Shown one piece after another: positions 1 to 8,869 of a stretch of 64,000 nucleotides of DNA. Within the stretch, counting starts at the first letter, position 1, and each line of letters starts with the position of its first letter. The position numbers and the translations under genes were made by a program. Source of the stretch: Streptomyces bambusae (GTDB taxonomy: Bacteria; Actinomycetota; Actinomycetes; Streptomycetales; Streptomycetaceae); assembly GCF_020532645.1 (NCBI RefSeq), contig NZ_JAJAUZ010000032.1:30319-94318 (forward strand). The letters run 5' to 3'. Under the pieces are notes generated by a model. The model made no database searches. It was not told where the DNA came from and saw only the letters and a program-made list of their open reading frames with translations.

Positions 1-1147
1 TGACCAGGAGCCGGCCGCCGGCGGGCACGGACACGTCCACGGGGGCGAGCCGGCCCTCGACCGCGACGCCGTCCGCCGCCAGCACCGGGCGTCCGGCCGC
101 CGGCCGGATCGCGGAGGCGGTGCGGGGTACGGCGGTGAACCGCAGCGGGTCGGCCGGTGCGGGCGCCGGGTGGGCGAGCAGGCGGGTCAGGCGTTCCTCG
201 GCGTTGCGGACCCGGCTCGCCAGGGACTGCTGGACCCGGCCGGCCGCCCGGTCGTAGGCCATCTTGTTGCCGTCCTTCATGGCCCGGCCGGGTGCCACCC
301 GGCGGGCGGTGACGGCCGCGGACTCGCGCAGCCGGCCGGTCTCCGCGGTCCAGGCGGCGTGGGCCTGGGCGCGGCGCTGCCGTTCGGCGGCGTGGCCCGC
401 GAGGTAGCCGGCGTACCCGTTGCCGTAGCGGACGGTGTGGTGCCGGTCGGCGTCGACCTCCAGCAGGGCGGTGGTGACGCGTTCGAGGAACCGGCGGTCG
501 TGGGAGACGGCGACGGTGATGCCGCGGCGGCCGCGGAGGTGGTCCTCCAGCCAGGTCAGGGCGGCGTGGTCGAGGTGGTTGGTGGGCTCGTCGAGGAGCA
601 GGATCCCGGGGGCGGACGCCAGCAGGGCGGCGAGCCGCAGCCGGACCTGTTCGCCGCCGGACAGGTCGCCGGCGGTCCGGTCCCGGGGCAGTCCGAGGAG
701 GCCGAGGCCGTGCAGGGCGCGTTCGGTGCGGGCGTCGGCGTCGTAGCCGCCGCGCAGTTCGAAGGCGGTGAGCAGGTCGGCGTACGCGGTGAGGACCTCG
801 CCTGTGGTGTCGCCGGCGGCCATCCGGGTTTCCAGTCGTCGCATCCTGCGCTCCATGGCGTGGAGTGCGGCGAGGGAGCGGTCGATGACCTGCTGGACGG
901 TCAGGTGGGCGGGGAGGGTCTCCTCCTGGGCGAGGTACCCGGTGCTGCCGTCGGCGCGGGCGGTGACCGTGCCGCGGTCGGGGGTTTCGGCGCCGGCGAG
1001 GAGCCGGAGCAGGGTGGACTTGCCGGATCCGTTCTCGCCGACGATGCCGAGGCGGGTGCCGTCGGTGACGGAGAGGCCGACGGAGTCGAGGACGGTGCGG
1101 CCGTCGTAGGACTTGGTGAGGTCAGTCGCGGTGAGCTGTGCGGTCAT
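1..1147 (-). CDS. ABC-F family ATPase, likely ribosome-protection type (C-terminus beyond window)
   Basis: Soluble tandem-ATPase ABC protein without membrane segments. The first cassette is complete: Walker A GENGSGKS at residues 37-44, signature LSGGE near 161, Walker B LLLDEPTNHLD near 185, switch histidine in AVSHDRRFL. An Arg-rich linker follows and a second cassette begins before the window edge. ABC-F proteins bind the ribosomal E site, and many actinomycete members protect ribosomes from antibiotics. Which drug, if any, is inference I cannot make. ATG at 1147 has GGAG 7 nt upstream, and the start lies inside a small leader ORF. A divergent tetR begins at 1262. Confidence 0.9.
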   Translation of the reverse strand, partial: MTAQLTATDLTKSYDGRTVLDSVGLSVTDGTRLGIVGENGSGKSTLLRLLAGAETPDRGTVTARADGSTGYLAQEETLPAHLTVQQVIDRSLAALHAMERRMRRLETRMAAGDTTGEVLTAYADLLTAFELRGGYDADARTERALHGLGLLGLPRDRTAGDLSGGEQVRLRLAALLASAPGILLLDEPTNHLDHAALTWLEDHLRGRRGITVAVSHDRRFLERVTTALLEVDADRHHTVRYGNGYAGYLAGHAAERQRRAQAHAAWTAETGRLRESAAVTARRVAPGRAMKDGNKMAYDRAAGRVQQSLASRVRNAEERLTRLLAHPAPAPADPLRFTAVPRTASAIRPAAGRPVLAADGVAVEGRLAPVDVSVPAGGRLLV

Positions 1148-1217
1148 GGAGCGGCTCCGGGCGTTCGGGGTGCGTGCGGAGGATGGCGGGGTGGCGGTCG
1201 AACGTCATGAGGACCAT
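1122..1217 (-). CDS. Putative 31-codon leader peptide upstream of the ABC-F gene
   Basis: A short ORF starts at ATG 1217 behind an excellent Shine-Dalgarno (AAGGAG, 7 nt spacing). It ends out of frame 23 nt inside the ABC-F gene. The peptide begins MVLMTFDRHPAILRTHPERP and is rich in Pro, His and Arg. Short leader ORFs that overlap or precede ABC-F and erm genes are classic sensors for antibiotic-stalled ribosomes. The ABC-F ribosome-binding site sits in a GGAGC-C-GCTCC inverted repeat, and the leader start region contains CTCCG that could pair with its CGGAG. The function is inferred; translation of the leader is not proven. Confidence 0.5.
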   Translation of the reverse strand: MVLMTFDRHPAILRTHPERPEPLHDRTAHRD

Positions 1218-1230
1218 CGGAGGACTCCTT

Positions 1231-1262
1231 ATTGCGACTGATGTTGCGTTAAGATCGTTGCA
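1231..1262 (+). promoter_or_regulatory. Divergent promoter between tetR and the ABC-F leader
   Basis: This short AT-richer stretch has TAAGAT at 1250-1255, ending 6 nt before the tetR ATG (1262), consistent with a leaderless tetR transcript. Three TTGC(G/A) motifs at about 1232, 1244 and 1258 form imperfect inverted and direct repeats. They are candidate TetR half-sites covering both promoters. Confidence 0.45.
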
Positions 1263-1930
1263 TGGATGCTGATGCAGAGGCAAGCGAGGAAACCGGCCAC
1301 GGCGAGGGGCGGGATCCGGCCGCGCCACGGCGCCGTACCGGCGGCCGCAGCGCCCGGGTCCGCGCGCAGGTCCTGGCGGCGGTGGGCGAGCTGCTGGTGG
1401 CGGGCGGGTACGACGGGCTGACCGTGGACGCGGTCGCCGAGCGCGCGGGCGTGCACCGCACCACCGTGTACCGGCGCTGGCGGGACGTCGGCGGACTGCT
1501 GGCGGACGTGCTCGACGCCGCCTCCGACGACACGTGGCGCCCGCCGGACACCGGTTCGCTGGAGGGCGATCTGACCGCCCTCAACCAGGAGGTCTACGAG
1601 GCGCTGGCCGGCGGCCCCGGCCTGACCGCGGCACTGATCGCGGCGGGCTTCCGCTCATCCGAGGCGGCCGGCGCACTGTCCCGCTTCTGGGAGGACCGCC
1701 ATGCCCGCTGCGCGGTGGTGACGGACCGGGCCGTCGAGCGCGGCGAGCTGCCGGCGGCGTCCGACGCCCGGGCGCTGCTCGTCGCGGCCACCGCCCCGGT
1801 GTACCACGAGCTGCTGCTCCTGCGGGCGGCACCGGACCCGGAGCTGCCGCGCCGGGCCGCGGCGGGCGCGGCGGCGGCGGGCCGGGCGGGCGTCTACGCG
1901 CCCCTCACCGGACCCTTTCCGTCCGCCTGA
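1262..1930 (+). CDS. TetR/AcrR family transcriptional regulator
   Basis: 222-residue one-component repressor. The N-terminal HTH is near residues 30-75, with typical helix-turn-helix text LTVDAVAERAGVHRTTVYRR. A ligand-binding helical domain resembling the TetR_C family used by many efflux and resistance regulators follows. It is divergent from the ABC-F gene and probably controls it and itself through the 1231-1262 region. The inducer is unknown. The start codon lies just after a -10-like TAAGAT, so a leaderless mRNA is likely. Transcription ends at a strong hairpin at 1949. Confidence 0.9.
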   Translation: MDADAEASEETGHGEGRDPAAPRRRTGGRSARVRAQVLAAVGELLVAGGYDGLTVDAVAERAGVHRTTVYRRWRDVGGLLADVLDAASDDTWRPPDTGSLEGDLTALNQEVYEALAGGPGLTAALIAAGFRSSEAAGALSRFWEDRHARCAVVTDRAVERGELPAASDARALLVAATAPVYHELLLLRAAPDPELPRRAAAGAAAAGRAGVYAPLTGPFPSA

Positions 1931-1948
1931 CGTCCGCGGGCACGGAAA

Positions 1949-1989
1949 ACCGCCCCCGGGCCGTCGTCTCGCGACGGCCCGGGGGCGGT
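1949..1989. terminator. Bidirectional hairpin terminator
   Basis: A perfect 18-bp stem (1949-1966 with 1972-1989) around a 5-nt loop lies between the convergent tetR and FMN reductase genes. There is no U-run, as is common in Streptomyces. Confidence 0.75.
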
Positions 1990-2001
1990 ACCCGGACCTG
2001 C

Positions 2002-2655
2002 CTATTCGGCCCGCAGGGCGGCCAGCCGCTGCTCGAAGGGCACCACCCGGAACCCGTCCAGCGGGTCCACCGAGGTGATGGCGCCGGTCAGCGAGCGCGG
2101 GGCGATCGCCGCGGCGGTGTCCACGTCCGGCGCGCGGTCCTCGGTGGCGGGCGCCATGAACCGGGCCAGCTCCACGCCCGCCCGGGTGATCCGGCCGGCG
2201 AGTCCGTCGTCGCCCCAGTCCTCGGATGCCGCGTAGACGGCGGTGGGCAGCACGAGCGCGCGCAGGTACGTGAACAGCGGGCGCAGGGCGTGCTCGGTGA
2301 CCAGGGAGTGGCGTGCGGTGCCGCCGGTCGCGCCGATCAGGACCGGCTTGCCGGTGAGGGCGTCCTTGTCGATGAGGTCGAAGAAGGACTTGAACAGGCC
2401 GCTGTACGAGCCCGCGAACACCGGGGTCACGGCGATCAGGCCGTCCGCGGCGGCCACCGCGTCGAGCGCGGCGGCCAGCCGGGCCGGCGGGAAGCCGGTG
2501 ACGAAGTGCCGGGCGATCTCCGTGGCCAGGTCCCGGAGTTCGATCACCTCGGGCTCGGCGTCGACGTGCGCGACGGTCGCGGCCGCGAGCCGGTCGGCGA
2601 GCAGCCGGGTCGAGGAGGGCGAACTCAGGCCTGCCGATACGACGACGAGTTTCAC
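2002..2655 (-). CDS. NADPH-dependent FMN reductase (CE1759-like)
   Basis: 217-residue flavodoxin-fold reductase. It opens with MKLVVVSAGLSSPSSTRLLAD, the phosphate-binding loop of the NADPH:FMN reductase family, and has VTPVFAGSYSGLFKSFFD as the second flavin-binding segment. It should reduce FMN with NAD(P)H and pass FMNH2 to a partner monooxygenase. The partner is the gene immediately upstream: the start ATG at 2655 overlaps its stop by 4 nt (ATGA), so translation is coupled. This LLM-plus-reductase pairing is common in actinobacteria. The oxidised substrate is unknown. Confidence 0.88.
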   Translation of the reverse strand: MKLVVVSAGLSSPSSTRLLADRLAAATVAHVDAEPEVIELRDLATEIARHFVTGFPPARLAAALDAVAAADGLIAVTPVFAGSYSGLFKSFFDLIDKDALTGKPVLIGATGGTARHSLVTEHALRPLFTYLRALVLPTAVYAASEDWGDDGLAGRITRAGVELARFMAPATEDRAPDVDTAAAIAPRSLTGAITSVDPLDGFRVVPFEQRLAALRAE

Positions 2656-3767
2656 GACTGCACCTCTTCCTTTTCCTTGCCCTTGCGGGCCTCCTCGGCC
2701 GCCGCCGCGACCCGGGCCGGGTGGGTCGGCGCGTCCGGCACCCCGGCCTTGCGCAGGCTCGCGAACTCCTTGCGCAGGACCGGTACGACTTCCTCGCCGA
2801 GCAGGTCGAGCTGCTCCAGCACGGTCTTCAGCGGCAGGCCCGCGTGGTCCATCAGGAACAGCTGGCGCTGGTAGTCGCCGACGTAGTCACGGAAGGACAG
2901 GGTCCGTTCGATGACCTGCTGCGGCGAGCCGACGGTCAGCGGGGTCTCGCGGGTGAACTCCTCCAGGGAGGGGCCGTGTCCGTAGACCGGTGCGTTGTCG
3001 AAGTACGGGCGGAACTCGCGCACCGCGTCCTGGGAGTTGCGGCGCATGAACACCTGGCCGCCGAGTCCGACGACCGCCTGCTCGGGGGTGCCGTGCCCGT
3101 AGTGGGCGTAGCGCTGCCGGTACAGGTTCACCATCTGCTGCGTGTGGGAGGCCGGCCAGAAGATGTTGTTGTGGAAGAAGCCGTCGCCGTAGTAGGCGGC
3201 CTGCTCGGCGATCTCCGGGGAGCGGATGGAGCCGTGCCAGACGAAGGGAGCGACGCCGTCCAGCGGGCGCGGGGTCGAGGTGAAGGACTGGAGGGGAGTG
3301 CGGAACTTGCCCTTCCAGGTGACGACGTCCTCGTCCCACAGGCGGCGCAGCAGGGCGTAGTTCTCGATGGCGAGGTCGATGCCGTCGCGGATGTCCTTGC
3401 CGAACCAGGGGTAGACCGGGCCGGTGTTGCCGCGGCCCATCATGACGTCGACCCGGCCGTCGGCGACGTGCTGGAGCATCGCGAAGTCCTCGGCGATCTT
3501 CACCGGGTCGTTCGTGGTGATCAGCGTGGTCGACGTGGACAGGATGAGGTTCTCGGTGCGCGCGGCGATGTAGCCGAGCATCGTCGTCGGCGAGGAGGGC
3601 ACGAACGGCGGGTTGTGGTGCTCGCCGGTGGCGAACACGTCGAGGCCGACCTCTTCGGCCTTCTGCGCGATGGCGAGCATGGCCTTGATCCGCTCGTGCT
3701 CGCTCGGCGCGCGTCCGGTCGTCGGGTCGATCGTGACGTCACCGACGGTGAAGATCCCGAACTGCAT
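2652..3767 (-). CDS. LLM-class flavin-dependent oxidoreductase (CE1758-like)
   Basis: 371-residue luciferase-like monooxygenase, full length for the family, with a TIM-barrel sequence throughout. Recognisable parts are the N-terminal MQFGIFTVGDVT strand, ATGEHHNPP near residue 46, and RVDVMMGRGNTGP near 105, the usual flavin-phosphate region. The C-terminus is charged. It forms an overlapping operon with the FMN reductase that would supply FMNH2. The start follows GGGGAG closely. A perfect GTTGA-N4-TCAAC palindrome sits between the putative -10 and the start, so the pair is probably repressed by an unlinked regulator. Substrate unknown. Confidence 0.9.
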   Translation of the reverse strand: MQFGIFTVGDVTIDPTTGRAPSEHERIKAMLAIAQKAEEVGLDVFATGEHHNPPFVPSSPTTMLGYIAARTENLILSTSTTLITTNDPVKIAEDFAMLQHVADGRVDVMMGRGNTGPVYPWFGKDIRDGIDLAIENYALLRRLWDEDVVTWKGKFRTPLQSFTSTPRPLDGVAPFVWHGSIRSPEIAEQAAYYGDGFFHNNIFWPASHTQQMVNLYRQRYAHYGHGTPEQAVVGLGGQVFMRRNSQDAVREFRPYFDNAPVYGHGPSLEEFTRETPLTVGSPQQVIERTLSFRDYVGDYQRQLFLMDHAGLPLKTVLEQLDLLGEEVVPVLRKEFASLRKAGVPDAPTHPARVAAAAEEARKGKEKEEVQS

Positions 3768-3785
3768 GACTCCCCTTCCGAGGTT

Positions 3786-3803
3786 GTTGATGATTCAACT
3801 ATA
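3786..3803 (-). promoter_or_regulatory. Promoter and palindromic operator of the LLM/FMN-reductase operon
   Basis: TATAGT (minus strand, 3803-3798) is a good -10 box. It overlaps a perfect inverted repeat, GTTGA-N4-TCAAC, at 3786-3799, around the expected transcription start. This geometry suits a MarR- or TetR-type repressor. No such regulator is adjacent. Confidence 0.5.
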
Positions 3804-3934
3804 CCCTCGAACGGCGGCCTCCACGGAACTATTCCCGGGGCCCTCCGCACCACGGCAAGATCAGCTCATCAGCCCATCGGCTCACCGGCTGATCGGCTGC
3901 TGGCAGCGGCGGGGTTCACGACACGGGTGGGGGC

Positions 3935-6934
3935 ATGGGGAGCGACCAGGAGACGGAGCGGCGGCGCGAGCTGATCCGGCTGATCGGCGAGCAGGTGGTC
4001 GTGGTCCGCACGTCGGACACCGGCTTCGGCAGCGGGTTCCTCGTGGCCGAGGACACCGTGCTGACCTGCGCACACGTCGTGCACGGGCACACCCGTGCAC
4101 AGGTACTGACCCCCGGGGGCGCCATCGCGGCGGACGTGGTCGCGACCGCGCCCGAGGACCGCGGCAGCGGACCCGTGTACGCCTATCCCGACCTCGCCTG
4201 CTTACGGCTGCAGAGCCCGGTGCCCGGGATCGGGGTCTGGCTCGGCGACGAGACCCCGCCGCCCGGCGACGAAGTCGCCGTGCACGGTTTCAGCCGGCAC
4301 ACCCTCGAACCCGGGGAGCAGCCCGACACCCTGCACCTGGTGGTCGCCGGCCGGAGCGGCCAGTTCGTCCGGCTGCAATGGGACACGGTGTTCCAGGGGT
4401 TCAGCGGCGGCCCGGTACTGGACCTGCGCACGGGCCGGGTCTGCGGACTGCTCAAGGCGTCCCGGGACGAGCGCAGCCCGCAGGGCGGCTGGCTGGTGCC
4501 GGTGCAGGCCGTCCGGGACCACTTCCCCGACCTCGCCGCCGACAACGACCGGGCCCATGTTCCAGGCACCCCGTGGTGTGACGCCGCCCTCGGCCGGGCC
4601 CGCCGGCAGAGCGCCCTCTTCGGCGCCTCCCGCAGTGCCCGGCGCAGCGCCCGCGGCGGCGCCGCGCGGAGCACCCCGGCCCAGATGCTCTCCCAGGGGG
4701 TCATGCCGTTCGTGCCGCGACCCGAGCTCGCGGAGCTGCTGGCGTGGTGCGAGGCGGATGCCGAGCACCGGCTCCGGCTGCTGCACGCCCCCGGCGGCGC
4801 CGGGAAGACCCGGCTCGCCGCGGAGGTGTGCCGCACGCTCACGGAGCAGGGCTGGGTCGCCGGGTTCGTGGAGAAGGACGCGCCGGTGCGCCGGGAGTGG
4901 CTGGAGGAACTGGCCGACGCACTGGACGTGGGCCTGCGCGCGCTCGTCGTCTTCGACTACGCACAGGCCCGCATCGAGGAGATCGTCGCCCTCCTCGACC
5001 ACGTCGACCGCCACGGGCCGGAACGGATCCACCTGCGGCTCCTCCTCCTCGCCCGGTCGGACGAGCCGCTCTTCGAGGCGCTCCGCAGCCGCGTCGACGA
5101 CCCGGTGCTCCCCGAGACCAGCGTGGTCGCCCTGCCCCGGACCATTGCGACGGAGGGCAACGCCGCCCTGGCGCGACGGGCGTTCGCCGTGTTCGCCGAC
5201 CGCCTCGACTGCGGATGGCTCTGCCCTCCCGGAAACCTGGAAGCACGGGCCGACTGGCAGGACTCCCTCCTGGACGTCCTCGCGCTCGCCCTGGACGCCG
5301 TCCTCACTCTCAGCCACGGCCAGACCTGGCCCGATCGCGGGGACCCGCTGGAGCGCGTCTGCGACCACGAGCTGCGGGGCTGGCACACGCTGGTCGCCAC
5401 GGACATGCCGGCAGGGGCGGCCCTGGCCGGCCCACACGGCGAGCGCGTGTCCGACGGCCTGCTCCTCGTCCCCACCCTGGCCCAGGGGCTCGCCGGCCCC
5501 GCCCTGACCAAACTCCTCCGTCAGGTCCACAAGGCCGCCTTCCCCGACCGGCCGCAGGTGGACATGACCGGAGTGCACGCACGCCTCCGCGAGCTGTATC
5601 CCGCCCCCGACGGCCGGGTCGCGCCGCTTGAGCCGGACCGGATCGGCGAGATCCTCGTCCGCAGGGTGCTGAGCACCCCGGAAAGCTCGGGAAAGGCCGG
5701 CGCCTACCTGTCCAGGATCCTGAAAGCCAGCACGTCCGGCGACCCCGCCGTACGGCTCCTGGCAGCCGCCGACACCTTGGAGATCCTGGCCCGGGCCCGG
5801 GGCTGCACAGCCGTCGGCCGGATCGAGCACCACCCCGCGCACGCGGCCCTGGACGACGCACTGCGGAAGGCGATCGGAAAGCGGCCGGCCGTACTGCTGC
5901 CCGCGCTGACGGTCACCGGCGCCCGTCTACCTCACGCCGAGCCGCTGGCCGCGCTCGCCCTGCCGTTCCTGACGGACGCCGGCCGGGAGCTCCTGGAAAC
6001 GGTGGACGCCCTGCTGCCGGACCATCCGTCCAGCCTGTCCGGCCTCGCGACCGTGGTCCTCGGCCGCCTGCTGGAGCCGGCGGACGCCGAGTTCACCGAG
6101 GACCGGCAGCTGCTGCGGCTGCGCCGGCTCGTCCGGTACAGCCTGCGCAGCGAGGAAACGGGCCGCCGGGACACCGCGCTGGCCGCCGCCCGCGAGGCCG
6201 TCGACCTCAGCCGCGACCTCTTCCAGCGGACCGAACGCCATCTCGCCGAGCACGCGGCCGCGTTGAACAACCTGAGCCTGTTCCTGAACCGGTCCGGCGC
6301 GACCGCGTCCGCCCTCGCCGAAGGCCGGTCTGCCGTCACCCTGTACGAGCAGCTGCTCGCAGGGGCACCGCCCGGTGCCGACGGGCGTCAGCTGCTCCTG
6401 CTGAACACCGCCGCCGCCCTCAGCACGCTCGCCCTGCTGCGGCTGACGGACGGCCAGGTCCACGCGGCCACGGAGGAGGCCCACCGGAGCGTGGTCCTGT
6501 GCCTCGAGGCACAGCCGGGCGTGCGGCAGGAGGACATTCTGCTCGACTGCCTCGAAGTGCTCGCCGAGTGCCGGCAGCGCACGGGACTCCTCGACGGGGC
6601 GGTACGGACGGGTGGCCAGGCCGTGGCACTCCTGCGGGACCTCACCGAACGCCAGCCCGAGCGCTACGTCGGCCGGCTGCCGACCGCCCTGTACCGGCAT
6701 GCCCGCGGCCTGATCCGGGCCGGCTCCGACCGCGAGGCGTACCTGGTCCTGAGGGAGGCCGCCATCCTGCTCGGCGGACTCCCCGGCACGGACCCCGTGC
6801 ACCGCGCCACGCGGCTGAGCGCGCTGCGCATGCTGACCGCACTCAGCACCGAAGTGGCCGGGTTCTCCCACGAACAGCGCCGCTGGCAGACGGCGTTGGA
6901 GTCACTGACGCCGACCGGGCACGATGATCCGTGA
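3935..6934 (+). CDS. Trypsin-like protease / STAND NTPase / helical-repeat protein
   Basis: 999-residue multidomain protein. Residues 1-200 form a trypsin-like serine protease with a visible triad: His47 in TCAHVVHG, Asp86 in YPDLACL, Ser157 in GFSGGPVLD. An Arg/Ser/Ala-rich linker follows. A P-loop NTPase begins near 270 with Walker A GGAGKT (Lys291) and a Walker-B-like VVFDYAQ near 340, as in STAND ATPases. Residues from about 690 to the end are leucine/alanine-rich helical hairpins resembling TPRs. No signal peptide is present, so it should be cytosolic. STAND-protease fusions are typical of biological-conflict switches; this role is inferred. Leu90 is a TTA codon, suggesting bldA-dependent translation. 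A NUDIX gene follows 43 nt downstream. Confidence 0.9.
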   Translation: MGSDQETERRRELIRLIGEQVVVVRTSDTGFGSGFLVAEDTVLTCAHVVHGHTRAQVLTPGGAIAADVVATAPEDRGSGPVYAYPDLACLRLQSPVPGIGVWLGDETPPPGDEVAVHGFSRHTLEPGEQPDTLHLVVAGRSGQFVRLQWDTVFQGFSGGPVLDLRTGRVCGLLKASRDERSPQGGWLVPVQAVRDHFPDLAADNDRAHVPGTPWCDAALGRARRQSALFGASRSARRSARGGAARSTPAQMLSQGVMPFVPRPELAELLAWCEADAEHRLRLLHAPGGAGKTRLAAEVCRTLTEQGWVAGFVEKDAPVRREWLEELADALDVGLRALVVFDYAQARIEEIVALLDHVDRHGPERIHLRLLLLARSDEPLFEALRSRVDDPVLPETSVVALPRTIATEGNAALARRAFAVFADRLDCGWLCPPGNLEARADWQDSLLDVLALALDAVLTLSHGQTWPDRGDPLERVCDHELRGWHTLVATDMPAGAALAGPHGERVSDGLLLVPTLAQGLAGPALTKLLRQVHKAAFPDRPQVDMTGVHARLRELYPAPDGRVAPLEPDRIGEILVRRVLSTPESSGKAGAYLSRILKASTSGDPAVRLLAAADTLEILARARGCTAVGRIEHHPAHAALDDALRKAIGKRPAVLLPALTVTGARLPHAEPLAALALPFLTDAGRELLETVDALLPDHPSSLSGLATVVLGRLLEPADAEFTEDRQLLRLRRLVRYSLRSEETGRRDTALAAAREAVDLSRDLFQRTERHLAEHAAALNNLSLFLNRSGATASALAEGRSAVTLYEQLLAGAPPGADGRQLLLLNTAAALSTLALLRLTDGQVHAATEEAHRSVVLCLEAQPGVRQEDILLDCLEVLAECRQRTGLLDGAVRTGGQAVALLRDLTERQPERYVGRLPTALYRHARGLIRAGSDREAYLVLREAAILLGGLPGTDPVHRATRLSALRMLTALSTEVAGFSHEQRRWQTALESLTPTGHDDP

Positions 6935-6977
6935 AGGCTGCCGGTGCCGGACCGGCGCAACGACTCCGAGGAGAGCC

Positions 6978-7589
6978 ATGACCACCGAGCAGACGACGCC
7001 CGCCGTGCCGGCACCGATCCGGCGGGAACGCGCCGTCGAGGTCTACGGGAACCGGTTCGGCCGCCTGTACGACGACGAGGTCGCCTTCCCCGGCGGGAGC
7101 GGAGGCCGTTACCTCCGCTGGCAGTGGAACCAGCAGGGGGTCGTCGTCGTACCCGTGGGACCGGAGGGGCTGGCCCTGCTGCCGATGTACCGGTATCCGG
7201 TCGGAGCAGTGTCGCTGGAGTTCCCGCGCGGCGGCTGCGACGCCGGCGAGGACCCGGCGGCCGCGGCCGCCCGAGAACTGGAGGAGGAGGCGGGCCTGGT
7301 CGCCCTGTCGGTGCGGAAGGTCGGAGTGCTGCACGCCGACACCGGCCTCATCGGCACCCAGACGCACGTCTGCCTGGCGGAGGTGGACCCCGGACGCCGG
7401 ACGGCCGCCCGGCCGGAGGCCTCCGAGTCGGTCGCCCGGCCGGTGTGGGCGGCACCCGGCACGATGGCCGCGTGGCTGCGGGAGGGACGGATCGGCTGCG
7501 CGATCACCATCGCCGCCTTCGCCATGGCGACAGCTGCACTGGAGACACCCGTGCCCGTACCCTCCCCCACCTCCCCGGCAACTCCGTAG
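6978..7589 (+). CDS. NUDIX hydrolase (ADP-ribose pyrophosphatase-like)
   Basis: 203-residue NUDIX protein with a complete box GX5EX7REUXEEXGU, spanning the segment that begins GGCDAGED and ends RELEEEAGL. This motif coordinates the divalent metal that cleaves nucleoside diphosphates linked to X. Its resemblance to ADP-sugar pyrophosphatases is inferred from the flanking strands. ATG 6978 is preferred because of GAGGAG 5-8 nt upstream; an in-frame ATG at 6924 lacks a site. It lies 43 nt after the protease-STAND gene on the same strand, probably co-transcribed. It could clear an NAD- or ADP-ribose-derived signal, which is speculation. Confidence 0.85.
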   Translation: MTTEQTTPAVPAPIRRERAVEVYGNRFGRLYDDEVAFPGGSGGRYLRWQWNQQGVVVVPVGPEGLALLPMYRYPVGAVSLEFPRGGCDAGEDPAAAAARELEEEAGLVALSVRKVGVLHADTGLIGTQTHVCLAEVDPGRRTAARPEASESVARPVWAAPGTMAAWLREGRIGCAITIAAFAMATAALETPVPVPSPTSPATP

Positions 7590-7610
7590 CCGCCGGGGGC
7601 GATCAGGCCG

Positions 7611-8834
7611 TCAGAGGCTGACCTGCCGGCGCAGCGGATCCAGCTCGTGCAGCGGCCGCCGGGGCCGCGGCACGGTCGGCGGGGCCGCACTGGCCGAGGC
7701 GCTGCTCAGCACGTGCAACGAGAGGGCCGCTGCACGGCTGCCGGGGGCGTGCACCAGTTCCAGGCCTGCGCCGAGCCGGCCCGCCGTGGGGTCCTCGTCC
7801 ACACCGAGCCGCATCAGCCGCTCCTCGCCCTGCAGGTGGTGCCAGGCCCGGCCGCCCTGCGCACGGAACACCCGCGTGCAGGCCTCGGCCGTCCACGCGC
7901 TGAACTCCTCGGCCGCGGAGCCGAGCACACCGATGTCGGGCTGCTGTCCCCGGCGGATCCGGGCGAGTTCCCCGACCAGTGCGTTGCGGGAGGGCTGCGC
8001 CACTGCATCGAGGAGCACGTCCACCGGCAGCAGGGACAGCAGCAGCCCGTCGAGCAGCGCGGGCGCCAGCCCGCGCAGTTCCAGCAGCGGCCGGCGGCTT
8101 GCCTCCGGGAGGGCGTCCACCTCGTCGCGCGGGGCGGCCACGGCTGCGCCAAGGGCCCACGGCAGCGCCTGCCGGTAGGACTCCCCGGCCCACTGGTCCA
8201 CCCACTGCAGGGCGAGCACGACATCGGCACCTGCCTGCGGCCGGCCGGCCCGGTGGTCGGCAAGCCGGTCACGGATCGCCTTGTACTCCAGGGGCTGTTG
8301 TTCCCCGGCCCAGTCGCGGACCGCGCGCAGCGTCGACAACGCCTCGCCGCGGGCGTGTTCCAGCGCCCGGTCGATGCGGTCCAGCACGCCCTGTTTGAAG
8401 GCGGCCGAGACCGCCGTGCCGTCGTACGGCACCACGCGGCCGTCCGTCATGGCGTGGAGCCCGTCCACGTAGGCCGGGTCCGGCACGTTGTCGACGTTCC
8501 TGGCCGCGTGGTCGCTGCGGATCTCGTGGAGGGTGGACCCGGTACGGAGCGCCACGCGGATCCGCCCCTCCGTCAACAGGGGTGCCAGATCGCACAGTTG
8601 CCGCCCGGCCGTCTCGGAACCATCCTCGTCAGTCTTCTGATGATCCGTCACCAATAACCGGAAATAACGGTTGTTGAGGCTCTGCGAGTCCCCGATCAGT
8701 AGGCTGTCACAGAAGAGCACGTGCAGCAGGATCCTGGCCCTCAAGTCCGCTGCGCCGTCGATCGGCGCGGCGGAGTGGGGCTCCACATCGGACAGATAGA
8801 CGTTCTCGACCAGGCGTACGTTCACCGCATCCAC
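7611..8834 (-). CDS. Uncharacterised 407-residue protein, paralog A of the trypsin-STAND locus
   Basis: I do not recognise this family. It aligns end to end with the protein at 9360-10592, at roughly 45-50% identity by eye. The best shared block, at residues 28-60, is AADLR-(A/S)R-(I/V)LLHVL followed by GDSQSLNN-(R/K)YFR. Other shared blocks are EGRIRVA, VVPYD/TVPYD, VLALQ, VAQP(S/A)R and HLQG..RLMR. It is mostly helical, with no signal peptide or membrane segment. Leu60 is a TTA codon on an unusually AT-rich patch (8640-8660) inside the conserved motif. It is divergent from the small trypsin-co-occurring gene, with only 35 bp between starts, and convergent with the NUDIX gene. Confidence 0.85.
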   Translation of the reverse strand: MDAVNVRLVENVYLSDVEPHSAAPIDGAADLRARILLHVLFCDSLLIGDSQSLNNRYFRLLVTDHQKTDEDGSETAGRQLCDLAPLLTEGRIRVALRTGSTLHEIRSDHAARNVDNVPDPAYVDGLHAMTDGRVVPYDGTAVSAAFKQGVLDRIDRALEHARGEALSTLRAVRDWAGEQQPLEYKAIRDRLADHRAGRPQAGADVVLALQWVDQWAGESYRQALPWALGAAVAAPRDEVDALPEASRRPLLELRGLAPALLDGLLLSLLPVDVLLDAVAQPSRNALVGELARIRRGQQPDIGVLGSAAEEFSAWTAEACTRVFRAQGGRAWHHLQGEERLMRLGVDEDPTAGRLGAGLELVHAPGSRAAALSLHVLSSASASAAPPTVPRPRRPLHELDPLRRQVSL

Positions 8835-8869
8835 CCCCTGCCGGGGACCCTAACGCACCGAGGAGACGC

